In this document: piece by piece, positions 44,570-57,189 of the stretch | Position numbering within the stretch: position 1 is the stretch's first letter | Layout: each line of letters starts with the position of its first letter | Assembly (NCBI GenBank): GCA_963514095.1 | Contig: OY741266.1 | Coordinates: 2,745,501 to 2,809,500, forward strand | From: Eutrigla gurnardus | Taxonomy: Eukaryota > Chordata > Actinopteri > Perciformes > Triglidae | Length of the DNA: 64,000 nucleotides | Direction of reading: 5' to 3' | The notes under the pieces: generated by a model | What the model was told of the DNA's origin: nothing | Databases searched by the model: none | What the model saw: the letters and a program-made list of their open reading frames with translations, nothing else | Translations under genes and position numbers: made by a program

Positions 44570-47500
44570 TTAATTGAGCTTTACCCACAGTGCTTAATGG
44601 GTAGTGGTGAGGCAACAATACATCTATGGCACCTTCCACGTAACACTGCAACTTACTTAATATAGTAAATATGACAGTCATTGTGTGGCGATGCAGCCTG
44701 CATGATCACAAAGGCTCAACATTAGGTCTACATGAATCAGACAAAGACGGCTGATACAGCTGTGCAGCATGTCAAAGGAACTGAGTCACACGGCTCATTC
44801 ACTACTGCCTGCTCACTAGCCAGGGAGGACTATAAAAGCACTATAGAAAGGACTGAACTCATCTGTGAAGAACTAAAAAAACTTTTGACAGGACGTTGTC
44901 AATTATAATTACTGCTGTTGAATGTGCCTGCAATTAAATGTGCCTGATCAATGGAGGCTGGTGGACCATGCATTATAAATACAGACTTTTTTCTGTAATA
45001 AATACATATTGTGAGCTAATTTGTTGTAATTCCAATTCCCCTGATAAGAACCGATGCCAAGTATGTGTCTAGGGCTTCTGTGTCTCAATCCCAATGCTCT
45101 CTCTCCTCTTGTCCATCTATTCATCTATTTAGGGTATAAACAGCACTACAACATGGAGAACTATAGTGGAATATATGTGAGTTGTGAGTGATTTCAGCCA
45201 CTTCCCCTCCACAGGCTGAGCTGTTGTTCTGCCCCAAGCGGCGTTTTTGAAGCGGCCGTGCCTGCTGCATGTGCCTCCGTGTGATCGGGCCTGAGATGGA
45301 GTCTGCACGAAAGGCTTAGCCAATCTCATGATATCCCTTGAACTGTCACGTAACAGCTACCAGCATTATTCTAAAGACAATTCAGATTGCAAAGGAGGTT
45401 GTGATCCTTGCTGACATGTCATTCACAGAGCTGCCCCCCCCCACACCACACCAAGAAGAAAATGTTTACAGGTCCATCAGTGCTATTCTCTTTTAAAACG
45501 TAGTTGTGATCACATTGAAAAAGCTCAGGGATGGAGCTTTGAAATGATGTTGCCGGCCTGCCAGCGCAGATGATCTGCCATTAGTGAGCAGAATGATGGA
45601 TTTCTTCAAGTGTGTGTGTGGCTGGGAAAGAAACATTTACCCCTCAGGCGGCGAGGCAGCATTAATAAAACATTACAGCGAATGCCTCGCCCGGCTCCCA
45701 GAAAGCAGAGCTTAATGACGGTTTTCCTCCCTCTCTTTCATATATGTTTAAATGCTGCTCATTGAGATTTGAGATTTGTATGTACACCACTGGGAAAGTG
45801 GGTTAACTTTGCAAACTTCAATGTCCGAGTTCAGGTGGTGTCACAGCGTTTATAGTGGTGTTTTCCAGCACAAGCTCCTTTTTTTTATAAAACAACTTGT
45901 AATTCTGGTCATCACCGGTGCTGGTTTTAAATGTTTCCATTAAATTGGAAGCGGTTTGACACATTCGTTCAAAGCCATGGGCTGACATTCCAAAACTGCC
46001 ACACTGTTTACCCGACCATGATTTGGAGTTAATTAACTGAACATTTCAGATGTAATCTGTATTCATTGTCCAGACTGCTGTCTCTGGTTTGTTTCTTTGC
46101 ATGACAAGCGGCATTTCATTTCTTACAATGAGAAATGCAACATCCATCGGAACAATAATTGGATGTTTATTCTGCGAAATGCTTTGCACCCACATTTGAT
46201 GTCCCTTTGCTCAATCATCCCTTAGTAAAGTTCCAGTGAGGGAAAGTGATTGTTTTCAGACCATTAATGGGTTCCTTCCAGTTCGTCCTGCAATTTTATC
46301 AAAGATCTGAACAGTTCCTCAGATAGATGTTACGAAGGAATGGTAAGTAAAACAATGATCCATCCATATAATTCCACTGCATGTTTGGGTCGGTGTCATG
46401 GCGGCCAAGAAAAGCAGCTCAGACATTCTTGTCCCCTGTATCGCCCTCCAGCAGTTTAGATAGGACCCTTCCGATGTGGTCTGGGTCCACCTAAGTGTCA
46501 TCTCTTGGATGGACTTCACCACAGAGACGCCTTCTTATAAGATGTACAAACCCTTAACTCATGTTTTCTGATGCCAAGGACCAGTGCAGGCTGGTCCAGC
46601 ATCTGTGAGTTCTTCACTCTTTCCTTGAAGGCTCATTCAGAATCAAATTCGATCCCCAATACTAAAGCCCACATTTCTCCTGAGGACCAAGTAAGTTTCA
46701 AAGGAGTCCTGGAAGTCCATGTAGGGTGGTGGCCGGGTCAAAAATCACACGGCTTTAACCAGAACTTGTGAACCAGGCACTTTCATTTTGTTTCATTTTC
46801 ATGTTTCAGTTTCATTTTAGCCATGTTTTTTTTCTTTACCTACCAAGTAGTTGTATTGCCTAAACCTATAAACTTATAGCTTATATCCCAAAATCACAAA
46901 TTTGATGACTTTACAATCTGTACAGCATACGACATCCTCCTCTTCACTTCCATTCACTGAGCCTCCCCTGAAACTTCAGAGCCAGGAGCTGTGGCCTATC
47001 ATGACATCATATCTGTGGCCTGTCACGACATCATATCTCCCAGACTTACCCGACATGATGAGGTGGGAATGCAGATGAGAAGACGCAATAGTTCAATAAC
47101 AAGGTGCTTTTCATTTCACCTGTCTTAAGAGCTAAAAGACGGACAGGCTACAATGAAAAATATTCCCAAAGGGTTGATCACAACATAATGAGTGGGGCTA
47201 GAAGCCGGCACACACTGATTTGATTTGAGTGAAGCCTGCCATAATGTAAAAATGTCCAGCGGCTGGCCGGGTTCCACGTCCATGCATTAAATAAAGTGTA
47301 CTTGGGTGTCCGCTTAGTGGGCTAACAATGTGAAGAATCAACATGCCCCAGCAAGAAAAAAAGACTCAAATGTAAAAAAAAACGTGAAGAAAAGTGAAAT
47401 GTATAACCTCTCATGTGATTACAGTTCTTTTTAGGGGTTTCTGCAGGACCACTGTCTTCTGGGTACGTGTGGTGTATCTGTAGGAAACAAATAAAAGCTT

Positions 47501-49496
47501 TTGCTCTTATGAGAGTTCAGCATCCTGGATCAGAGCCACTATGTCCTGTTGGTGCAGATCATTTTACGATATTTACCTAAAAGGCAAACTTAATCTTAGA
47601 GGCTGTATGCTATATGCCTGTAAATCATAAAGCCCCCCTTTACATTACATTTCATCACCCTCTGTGGCACCTCTTCCTTGGAACTACATCCACCAGCCAA
47701 GTAGACAAATCAAGCTTTCCTTCAATCATGTGATTCCCTTTGGACCTCGAGGACCTCTTATCTCACGTCCTCTGCAACCTTGTGGACTGTTGCAGTGGCA
47801 TTGTTGTTTGAGCTATCAGCAAAGTGTTCTCATGCAGTGGAATACTGGAATAGGAACAGCTTGAGGAAAATAAGCAGGCCAGGCTGAGTGCGTCATTTCC
47901 ACCGGGAATCATCTCTGCATCAGTTATACTCTTTAAATTGTTTTTTTGTTCTAATAAAGATGGTAGAATTAAACATCATCCAGAATGAATTTCACCAAGC
48001 TGGATTCAGTGTATCTAGCAAAACACACGTCGGCTACTTCAGCAGTATGAAACTAAAATAAACACCTTTCCTGTGATTGAATTGCAATAAGCAGATAAAA
48101 AGGAGGCTACATAATGATACCATGATGGTTGTCTGACTCAGCAATATCAGGATGACAGGAAGGAGATGTCAACACTGATGTTTTGCTTTTGCAACACAAA
48201 TACTCAAATGTCCCAAATTTTGCATAATTGCTTCATTTGTGTTGCGTCACTCGCAGCAGCACCAACCTTTGCATGTATTTGCATCATTGCATTGAATTTG
48301 TTAGCTATCGCACTGTGAGAACAATTCCCTTTGCGTGTAGTGTGAACAGAGCACAAGGGTATTTGTTATTTAGTAGGCGTGCTGTGAGGTTATTCATTGA
48401 ACACAAACCAGGTTTTACCTGAACCCAATACATTTGTTGCCAACCTAATCAATCGTTTCTCATTGTTAATCAGGTGGCATTTCTCTGTGATACGAGGTTG
48501 ATATGAAAACGTCTGGGGGGGGTCTTCCTGGAGACTAGGTTGCATACATGGAAACTATGATTTTTTTTATTAGATTTACTTACAGTAAGAGGGATAAAAA
48601 CAGCTAAAAGAACAAAAATACCTTGCTATTGAAATGATTATGACATCCCACTGCATTCCATGCAGATAAACTGAGGTAGAAATGCGAAGCGCATTACTGT
48701 CGATGGTCACATGACTTGTTTGTCACTCACTATTCGTTATTCGTGTGAGTTGTGAAGCCAGTCAATGTCTACCATGCTCTTCTCCTAAACCTAACTAAGT
48801 GGATTTCTTGCCTGAATCTAAGACTAAGTTTATTTTTTAAAAGACACTCTGCATGTAAGGAGCATACATCCCTATCACAAAGCATTGTTTGCACAGTGAA
48901 TGTTAATTGAGGACAGAGACATCACTAAGATATGTCACTGTCCTCAATCTACTTGAGTCAACAAGGACAGCATTTCATACTAAATGGAGCATTAGATTTC
49001 ACCCTCGGGAATCAATAGCTCTTTTGTTTTAACCCATCCTCAAGCCTATTAGCCAGACCTCTCGCTGTTTATTTCCGAAGTGTGGATAATAGCAATGACG
49101 TCTAAAATATGTCAAAACTAAACTGCATCAAATCTACTCTGACAAGTACAATTACTCCAAATAAATTGAATGGAGGATATGCAACAGAGTAAATGGAACT
49201 CTTTACTACACCTCTGCACGCTTAATGCAAAGTAGCCATAACTGCCTGGTGTTTAGAAGGGTTTCAACAATGCAGCTGTGCCTCCTAGACCCTGTTTTGC
49301 CTGTCAGCCCCCCTCCCCCTCTGCTCCAGCTTCACTGAAGAATTACTGTATTTGGTGCAATTTGATGGACTGCTGAACTGTGAATGTGCTCCAGCCACGG
49401 ACAGCTGTCTCGCCCAGAGTGAAATGTGATGGATGGGTAGGAGAGCACGAGGGACATATGGAAATGACCAGGCATGAAGGGAAAGGGAAATTCTCA

Positions 49497-49497
<1 letters not shown>
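44570..49497. other. Long stretch without recognised genes
   Basis: About 4.9 kb, mostly featureless. 46985-47040 holds a 25-bp direct duplication ('tgtggcct-tca-gacatcatatct'). 48907-48947 is an imperfect hairpin. Frames at 45129-45329, 46319-46771 and 47664-47864 have no domain support. A CArG-like or other enhancer content cannot be judged without comparison. Confidence 0.45.
48907..48947. repeat. Imperfect 16-bp hairpin
   Basis: TTGAGGACAG-a-GACAT pairs with ATGTC-a-CTGTCCTCAA around a 9-base loop, with one A-A mismatch per stem. Confidence 0.8.

Positions 49498-49536
<39 letters not shown>
49498..49536. repeat. (CA)19 microsatellite
   Basis: Pure 39-bp CA run; the cysteine/valine and threonine/histidine frames over it are artefacts. 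Confidence 0.97.
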
Positions 49537-49538
<2 letters not shown>

Positions 49539-51114
49539 TATTTCTGTTGTGTGCTTTCACCAGAAAGTGGTCAGTGTTGGCTTTTATTTTTATTTCCAAT
49601 ACATCAGTATCCCTAATTCCCTGCACCTAATTCAGACTGAGATCCATCAAGGAAATGTAATGTTTCTCTTTGGACGTCGGTCTTATTGATCAAAATAACG
49701 ATGACTGAACTCATTGGAATGCATTCATCACACCCGTAGTGACATCTGCTCCGTCTCCACACGCTGTGCCGGGTTACGGAGGCTCGCTGGGTGGTACGAT
49801 GGTGACAGCGGCTAAAGATCAGGATTGACAAAGTGGATCAGCATCCCAGATAGAGTGGCAGCTAAGCATAATTTCCCAATAACTCACCATATTTGGCAAT
49901 GCCTTAGTCAGCAGAAGGCCTGGGGGCCATCAATCTAATCCGAGGAGATTGATCCACGAGTGTGTTTGCATGTGACTGCATGATAGAGGGAGGGAGAGAG
50001 AGGAAACAGAGAGCATGTGACTGCGGACAGGATGTTGAAAGAGCTTTGTGTGGTTTTATTGTGTGATAGGCCACGTGAGCAACTGAGTTTGTGTCATGTG
50101 CATTCGAAGTGCGTGGACGTGGTGGGGTGTCGGCGAGCCTTCAGCCGAGTCTTCACACGCCAAGTCCAAGCCGGGGGAGGTGACCGGAGGCAGCCGTGTG
50201 TGTGTGTGCGCTGGCTGTCTGAAAGGTCACTGGCTGCTCCGACCCCGAAGAGATTCCTCCGACGGAGCAGCGCAAAGGCACTCAGACGCAGCAGGGCTCC
50301 AAATATAACGGCCAATAAAGATAGTTCAAACAGGAGCCGGATTTATGTGAAATTAATGACTTTCAACAGGTCGCACCCGGCATACAGTCTAAATGTATCA
50401 TGGTGAGAAGAAAAAAATAATGCAATGTCTTGAATTGCACATTAATAAACAAACCAAATGAACTGACTAATGAAAAAACACGCTCACACTGAGCTGCAGC
50501 GTACGATGGACTGCTGAGTCAAAATGCAATTCACGGCGACTATACTTAAGTAGGTCATATATTTATACCTTTATGGCATAAACGTATATCATTTTTGATA
50601 TCCAAACCGGTAGAGGCAGGATGTTTTACAGGTGCACTCTAGTATAATGGCTCATGGTTTTATTTACAACGTGTCAACATTTTAACTATATTTCCGATCA
50701 TATCCGCAACCTGTCCGATATCTCTGCAGCGTCTGGTCATCAATAACTTCTGGAACATTTCTACTAATTCTCCTTGTGTGGTTTGTGTACTGTGGATTTC
50801 TAATGGGCACACTGCCATTTTAATTTATTAAGTGTTTTATGGATTGTGGAATATCTGTCCAGCTGGAACTATTGGTGAATTACCTAATAATGTGCTGCTC
50901 CAATCGGCACTATGGGGCCAAAAGTATGTGGCCGCCAAAACACCACACTTCAATGGGCGACTTCTGGCCCGCGGGCCATATGTTGTACCCCTGATGTAAC
51001 CCATCCTCAGCATTTGGGACCAGTGGGTTGCTGTAAAACGCCTGGAGAGCAACTTCAGTGTCACATTCACACTGAGACATGTCGACCACCGCGGATCGAA
51101 GCGCTATAATCTTG
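49537..51114. other. Unrecognised sequence with a CpG-rich patch
   Basis: No gene recognised. A consensus CArG box CCATATTTGG is at 49887-49896, followed by an 8-bp hairpin (ATCAATCT...AGATTGAT, 49929-49953). The part 50080-50300 is GC- and CpG-rich compared with its surroundings and holds an open frame (50017-50406, 129 codons) with no recognisable domain. Around 50905-50990 there are short motifs common in fish repeats ('tatggggccaaaagtatgtgg', 'ggcccgcgggcca'). Confidence 0.4.
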
Positions 51115-51390
51115 TGATTAAGGATTCAAGGATAATTTATTGTCATTATGCAACACAGGGATGCATAACGAAATGCAGTTGTAGCCCATTAGCAACAAAA
51201 GCAGTAGTTTATTCCTGTAGTGCATTTTGTTTCACTTGCATCACAAGAAATGTAAAACAGCAGCAAAATAAATAAATAAATAAAAAAAATTCCTGTGGCA
51301 GATAACATGGCGGCCATCATAATTAGACATCAGGGAATCTCTGTCCATCGACTCTGACTGCGTTTGAGTACCAAGCATCATTATGTAAAG
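51115..51390 (+). repeat. Family C dispersed repeat, second copy
   Basis: 'ttcaaggataatttattgtc', 'tgcaacacagggatgcata' and, after about 150 bp of extra sequence, 'gactctgactgcgtttgag' with 'accaagcatcattatgt' match 32215-32335 in order. Confidence 0.55.
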
Positions 51391-51729
51391 ACAGAGTCCA
51401 GCTCTCCTCATCCCATCACGTTATTTTGTCTCGTCAATGTCAGCTTGATCCGGCATGAATCAATGATGGAGCCAGGTCTCTGGAAAGATGTGGGACCAGT
51501 ACTTAGCCAACTCCTGTTCCTGGGTTAGCCTAATGTCTTATTATATCCATTTACTTGTTTTTACCCTTTAACCAACCAGTTTTCAAGTTTAGGGAATATT
51601 CTCGATCCAAGACAAAACTAACCGAAGAGTGGGACTCAGAGGAAACATTACAAATCCATCCACCTTTGCGAGCATTGCGGACAGCGCCGTGGATTCATTA
51701 ATATACAGGCTATTCTGGGACGTAGGCCC

Positions 51730-52060
51730 AATCTCAATGTCCGAAAAGCGTTAAACCCTGAACCCTCTTCACTGGCATCACCTGCTAGATGGTGAGGTGA
51801 GAGGCTGCGAGGGCTTGACATGGGAAATACAGACGGGACAGCACTCGGCATGTCACTTTACTTTGATGACACAAAACATGTGATCTAAAAGTGTGGGTTT
51901 TTATTTCACATATTTTACTGCCTGATATCTGAATAGCCCATCTTCTCTTATCATTCCAGACCAGACATCATTGTCAAATAATGGATTTATTTGTTTTAGT
52001 TAAAACGGCTTCAATAAGCTACATTAAAATAACTAGTTGATGATTAAACCAGGTGTGTAA

Positions 52061-52096
<36 letters not shown>

Positions 52097-52440
52097 CATA
52101 ATAATAACAATAATAATAACAATAATAATAATAGACCTGGTGTGTAGCCGATGATGACATTCCTATGATTTCAAGTGTTTTATGTTCCATATTAAATCTT
52201 TAATGTTAATGTTTCTGTGTAAGAATAATACTCCACACATGTGCCGTCTTCTTTGTTTACTTTTTTTTAAATTCCTCCGGGCTTCCCCTGGTAACCCCGT
52301 GTTTCATGTCACAACGCTATGAACTGTGGGTAATTCCCTCAGGTAAAGTCAGCATCAATGCTGACTTCCAGAAAGTGGGCATCAAGGGCTCAGGACGGGA
52401 ACGCACATCAAAGTCTGTGAATCCGTGAGGGGGGACGTTG
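51730..52440 (+). repeat. Family B dispersed repeat, third copy
   Basis: Shares 'ctttgatgacacaaaacatg', 'actgcctgat', 'tttatttgttttagttaaaa', 'ccaggtgtgta', 'gtttcatgtcacaacgctat' and 'attccctcaggtaaagtc' with the tandem pair at 7690-8610. Its left end 'aggcccaatctcaatgtcc' resembles ends of fish non-autonomous DNA elements. An (AAT)n array interrupts it. Confidence 0.55.
52061..52133. repeat. (AAT)n microsatellite
   Basis: About 73 bp of AAT triplets with C substitutions; it lies directly after the 'ccaggtgtgt' block of Family B, and 'cctggtgtgta' follows it. Confidence 0.95.
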
Positions 52441-52444
52441 GGTT

Positions 52445-52865
52445 TTGGCTTCAAGCCATACTGAATAGAACATATAGTTCATCATGATTAAAAAACGCTA
52501 ATGTCAACCATTGGTCGGATGTGTGGGCAGAGGAGCACATGCCAGAAAACCGTGGTCTTTGCGGGCGACATGATTCTAGTGATCATCTCGGTGTGATCAG
52601 CCCCTTACAGTCTAAAGTCATGCTAGTGGCTCTGTGAGGCTGCACAGGGGAGCTTTGGACGAAACGCTTGTGTCAGCATGCTACATGCTCACAATCACAA
52701 TGCTAACATGCTGATGTTTTGCAGGCATAATGTTTTCTAGCTTACTTTAGCATGCACAGCACAGTTGAGGATGATGGGATTGTCATTAGTTTTGCAGCTA
52801 TTTGGTTATAAAAATGTGATCTCATGATGGGGTTAAATAGAGTTGTGATTTATTGTAAGGGGAAC
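52445..52865. other. Unrecognised sequence
   Basis: Nothing recognisable; the 'gctaacatgctgatgtttt' and 'agcatgcacagcacag' motifs near 52680-52770 suggest an old dispersed repeat. Confidence 0.35.
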
Positions 52866-52869
52866 ATGA

Positions 52870-53060
52870 AAGGGTGGCACGGCAATGTGGTAGTTAGCAG
52901 TCACCTCACAGCAAGGTTTCTTGTCATTGGTGACTCTAAATGGCCCGTTGGGATTGGTTGTCTGCCTGTATGTCTGTGTCACCCTGCCTCCACCCAACAT
53001 CAGCTGGGATCAGCCCCAGCCCCCAAAAGGAGGAACAGGATCAGTGGTGCTCGCTAATGA
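52870..53060 (+). mobile_element. Degenerate (ATCC)-tailed SINE
   Basis: Plus-strand copy of the SINE at 59575-59935: head 'gggtggcacggcaatgtggt' and 'cacctcacagcaagg', then 'ggtgactctaaatggcccgt', 'ggttgtctgcctgtatgtct', 'cagctgggatcagccccagc' and a decayed 'aatgaatga' tail. The B-box region and part of the body are deleted. Confidence 0.7.
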
Positions 53061-53192
53061 ATGAAAATCTGTATCAAATGTCAGGTTACTTTGTCTTGAA
53101 GTCTGTGTGGCTATTTTTTCAGATTGTGTTTGGCAGTTTTTCAGTATATAAACTGTGTACTGTGCAGCCGATATACTGAACATCTTTTAGAT

Positions 53193-53395
53193 CAGGTGTC
53201 TCAAACTGATCCAGTAAAGGGCCGCTGTGGCTGCAGGTTTTCATTCCAACCAAGCAAGAACACACCTGATCCAACCAATCAAGGTGTGAAGGCCAATCAG
53301 GTAGGTGAATAAGTCGAGTCAGGTGTGTTCTTGCTTGGTTGGAATGAAAACCTGCAGCCACAGCGGCCCTTTACTGGATCAGTTTGAGACACCTG
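53193..53395. mobile_element. 203-bp hairpin hAT MITE with 8-bp target duplication
   Basis: Two perfect 77-bp inverted arms (53193-53269 and 53319-53395, starting CAGGTGTCTCAAACTGATCC) enclose a 49-bp loop. Exact 8-bp direct repeats TTTTAGAT flank it (53185-53192 and 53396-53403), as expected of hAT integration. No coding capacity; it must have been moved by a transposase supplied in trans. Confidence 0.95.
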
Positions 53396-53409
53396 TTTTA
53401 GATGTAATA

Positions 53410-55240
53410 TCTTCCATCCACTATGGTTCTGGGAAATATAATCAAGATGTTTTGTTCAATTTACTGTTGCCATCGGACTGAAATGCCAACATCCACAGGG
53501 CTGCTTCTGGGCCATAGAAGTACACAGCAACTTGATAGCATTATGTGATACACTGGTTGATTTATAGCAATATTTGATTCATTTATTGTATATAGAAACC
53601 ATGAAGTGAATTCTTTTTTTCGAATCCAACAGTGTACAGAAGCAGGTTGGATTTGATTATGAATGCACTCTGCAACATTGCAGAGTCAAGCAGTTCAAGA
53701 AATGAAAGCTTAAATTAAGCATTGATTTTAGGGGGAATTGCAACTCTGTTTCAGTCCATGGCAAGGCAGGACATGATTCCAAACATGATGCAAGTTTAAA
53801 AAGAATGTGCACTTCTAAGCGTTCATGCTCCAGCAGCTTTGTTTAATTCATTTCCACAATGGGCATAAATTCCTGGTTTTAAAAAGGGGAAATGCATTGT
53901 CTTCTGTCATATAAAGACATGAGAATTCATGTCTTTGAGTTTCTTTCCCCCCACTAGCTATATTAAATGTTTTGTTTTCTCCTGAATACATTGCTCTCTT
54001 GTGTTCGCCGTAATTCAACAAAACCCCTTTGGGCTGACAGCTGGTATTTAAGAACTCGTCTTTTTAGTTGCATTTAAAATGCATTCAATGCATGTCATTG
54101 CTTTTTTTCTCAGACGTGTAGAGGCAGAGTTTGTCACCCGGAAAACCATCATAAAACACGCACTATGCGTACATGTACAAGCCTTTCCGTGTGCATGTTG
54201 TCCATGTGTCAGCCACTGTGTATGTGTGTGGTTACTGTTTCCATATTCGAGGTTAGAACAGACTCTAAGTGCACTCACTTCAGGTCACCTCTTAAAAATT
54301 AATGATTTGCAACTTTACAAAGTCACATTCTGGTCAAAACAACGTATACGGTTCCAACCACCTCTATTTGAAGTCCAATTTGTGATCTTATGGAACAACA
54401 CCCGCTGTGTTTCGAATGCTGCTTCGTGGTGCTACTGTGGTTTGTTATTGGATCAGCTGAGTGCCCCACCATGTCCACCTGCTTCCATTATCTGGCATGA
54501 GGCAGAGCTCCATGCTATGCTTTCCAAAATGGACTGGATCGAGCAGCTGATGATTCATTGTCAGATGGCATACCATTCATTGTATTTGTGCTGCTTTGTA
54601 TTACCAGCACGTGATCCTGCTGTTCACGCTGAGAGGAAACAACACGACAAAACACACTTGCACTATTTCATATAATAATATATGAATTACTCCAAGCCAC
54701 AGCAACTGATGTGCGTGCACTTTTAACTATGGTGATGTGTGGCTGTACGGATAACAGTGTCATGAAATATTTCCACAACTATTGAGTGGATTGCCATGAA
54801 ATTTGGTTTAGGTATCCACGATCATGTTCTCTGTTGTTGTTCTCTATTGTTGATGACTTTGAGACAGCGATGTGTGAGTGCAAACCGGCGGGGGACTGGC
54901 GAGGGGGGACAGATCAATGGGAGTGGCCTGCGGAGCTGTGCATCGTGGGAGTTGTAAGTTCCATCCACATGCGCCAAAAAGTCACTTACCCTAAGCAAGT
55001 AGTTTTGTTGCTGAAACCTAACCGCGATTGTTCCACAACGTTCCACAATGGCCCAACATGAATATTGTTTTGCTGTGTATTGGTGATTTAGTGACTTTTG
55101 TTAACAGTCTGTTGTTCCTCTGCTGCTCCTTTTTTGAGTTAACATTTGAATTCACAATGTTAACCATCGTGTTTAAAACTGCGTCTGTGCTTCTTCTGTA
55201 TGTGACATGTGGAAAGCTTAATGAGCCTAATCTCATATAT
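53410..55240. other. Unrecognised sequence with one longer open frame
   Basis: The only notable coding-like feature is an open frame of 198 codons at 54079-54675 (+). Its residues include Cys/His/Val-rich stretches (for example HCVCVWLLF) partly caused by GT-rich DNA; there is no domain, no upstream promoter-like or splice signal. I regard it as chance or a remnant, not a gene. Confidence 0.35.
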
Positions 55241-55440
55241 NNNNNNNNNNNNNNNNNNNNNNNNNNNNNNNNNNNNNNNNNNNNNNNNNNNNNNNNNNNN
55301 NNNNNNNNNNNNNNNNNNNNNNNNNNNNNNNNNNNNNNNNNNNNNNNNNNNNNNNNNNNNNNNNNNNNNNNNNNNNNNNNNNNNNNNNNNNNNNNNNNNN
55401 NNNNNNNNNNNNNNNNNNNNNNNNNNNNNNNNNNNNNNNN
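55241..55440. other. Assembly gap, 200 N
   Basis: Exactly 200 undetermined bases. The round number may be a fixed placeholder; the true length is unknown. Frames crossing it are meaningless. Confidence 0.99.
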
Positions 55441-56625
55441 TAGACTTTTGAAGAACAACCCAACTGTGGAGGAAAATCCAAACCCCTTTCATCAGGGAGT
55501 TTCTATTACTGAGAGCAACGATTGATATTGATGAGAAGAAAACAGCTCACATCATTCTGGTGTTTTGTATCAAATAGCTGCTATTTATTTCAAAAACTGC
55601 TTGATATGCATTTGTATAGGGCTTGTTTTATTTTTAAGAAGTGACGTGACATTTTTTCACATAGTCATAAGAAACTACCAGGTGCAGCAGAAACCTTTTC
55701 AGGTTATATGAATTTGATCCATTTTCTGAATATAGTATAACAAAAACAATGATTGATTAAAGAAATAGTTTTCGGAAAGAAAAGTACGAACTGCTTAGCT
55801 TAAAGTTAGACATGAAGAAAGGGGTATCAATCTTTTACAGCAACGTTTGACAGGAAAGCAAATATTGTATTTTCCATTGCACGAGTCCATGTAGGATGGA
55901 TGTGTCAAACAAACACAGGCTGTGACAGTGACCTCATCATTTTTCATCAAAGATGCAGATTAACTTATTTCATTATATAACAATTTGAGGACAATTCATA
56001 TGAATTAATTGAAATGAGGTTTATTAACTTAAATACAATGACATGTGTGTATGTGTGTGTGTGTGAGACTTTGTATGCACATTAAAAATGACCATACCTA
56101 CTTGTCATTGTCCATCAACAACATCTGCCACCTAGTTTACAAAAAATGTACCAAAATTGCTTGATTTTTTTAGGTTTTGTGAGATAGTTTGTTTATATTT
56201 CGTCCATGTTCAATAAAAGTTACAGAATGTACCTGGAAATGTTTGACAGGGTTCATTAAAACTCACCTCGTCATTAAAATCCTCCTTCTAACTCAAATGG
56301 CAGTTGGAATTCAGTTCTTGAAAGAAAGTTAAGGTTATATTACATAAACCCAGAGACTTAACAGTCTAGTGTTTTACACACCGTTTCAGCATGAATGGCA
56401 GTGAATGGAGGTTAAAACAGGGAGACTGAGCTCTACTAAAGTAAACTCTGCAGACACTGATGCACACAAGATGTGTTGAAGACAGGAGGAATCTCTGCTG
56501 ATGGAGGGAAGTCAGAACTAGGTATGGTCTTTTAATTGATTATTTCTTTGTTAAAATAAAAAAGTTGGTCAAAATCAGTGTTAGTGAGCACTTCCACTTG
56601 AGAGGTGTAGCATACAAGATGCTGA
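55441..56625. other. Unrecognised sequence
   Basis: AT-rich DNA without a recognisable gene; a short (GT)n run at about 56045-56066. Confidence 0.45.
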
Positions 56626-57185
56626 TTAAGTCCATAGACTGGATGTAGTCATCGTGACGTCACTCATTGGTTTGTGGACTACAGTTTTGAAGCCGCCGCC
56701 ATCCTGGATTTTAGCCCATTGCAATTTTGGATTTTTTGCACCCAATGATTGAAAGTGACAATTTCTGACTGTGGAGGAGAGACGGTTAGATGTGACCAAC
56801 ACAAGCAGCAACGAGCTAATGGTAGCTAGTATCATTAGAAGTGTGGTAGTGAGTCCGCGGTAGCAACCTGCCAATCAGCAGGTAGCCCCGCCCCCTAAAG
56901 CATCCCCTGCTTTCTGGTCTGTTGGACTCTAAATTGACCATAATGTACTAAATGAACATCATGCTGGATTGAAGAAGACTTGAAACTAAAGATTGAGACA
57001 TAAACTCATGTTTACAATGTTTACTGAGATAATACATCAAGAGAGAAGTAGGACCATATATTTCCATACAATCAGGCTTCGTTTTGCAACCAGGAGTCGC
57101 CCCCTGAAGGGCAGTAGAGAGAATGACAGTCTAAGGCGCTTCAGTGTTGGCTTCACTTTTCAGAATATTTTTTCTCCCTGACAGC
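56626..57185 (+). repeat. Family A, near full-length copy
   Basis: Runs from 'gtccatagactggatgtagt' through 'gtgacgtcactcattggttt', 'acagttttgaagccgccgcc', 'gactgtggaggagagacgg', 'gcggtagcaacctgccaatc', 'gccccgccccctaaagcatc', 'ctgctttctggtctgttgg', 'gaagaagacttgaaact' and 'gagtcgccccctgaagg' to the 3' end near 57170. The CArG-like block present in other copies is mutated here. The short frames on either strand are artefacts. Confidence 0.8.
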
Positions 57186-57189
57186 AAGA

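Noticed and set aside
54079..54675. 198-codon open frame
   Set aside because: No domain, no splice or promoter context, composition driven by GT-rich DNA. Kept only as a remark in the stretch description.
55018..55525. Long frames across 55.0-55.5 kb on both strands
   Set aside because: They run through 200 N bases, which cannot be translated.
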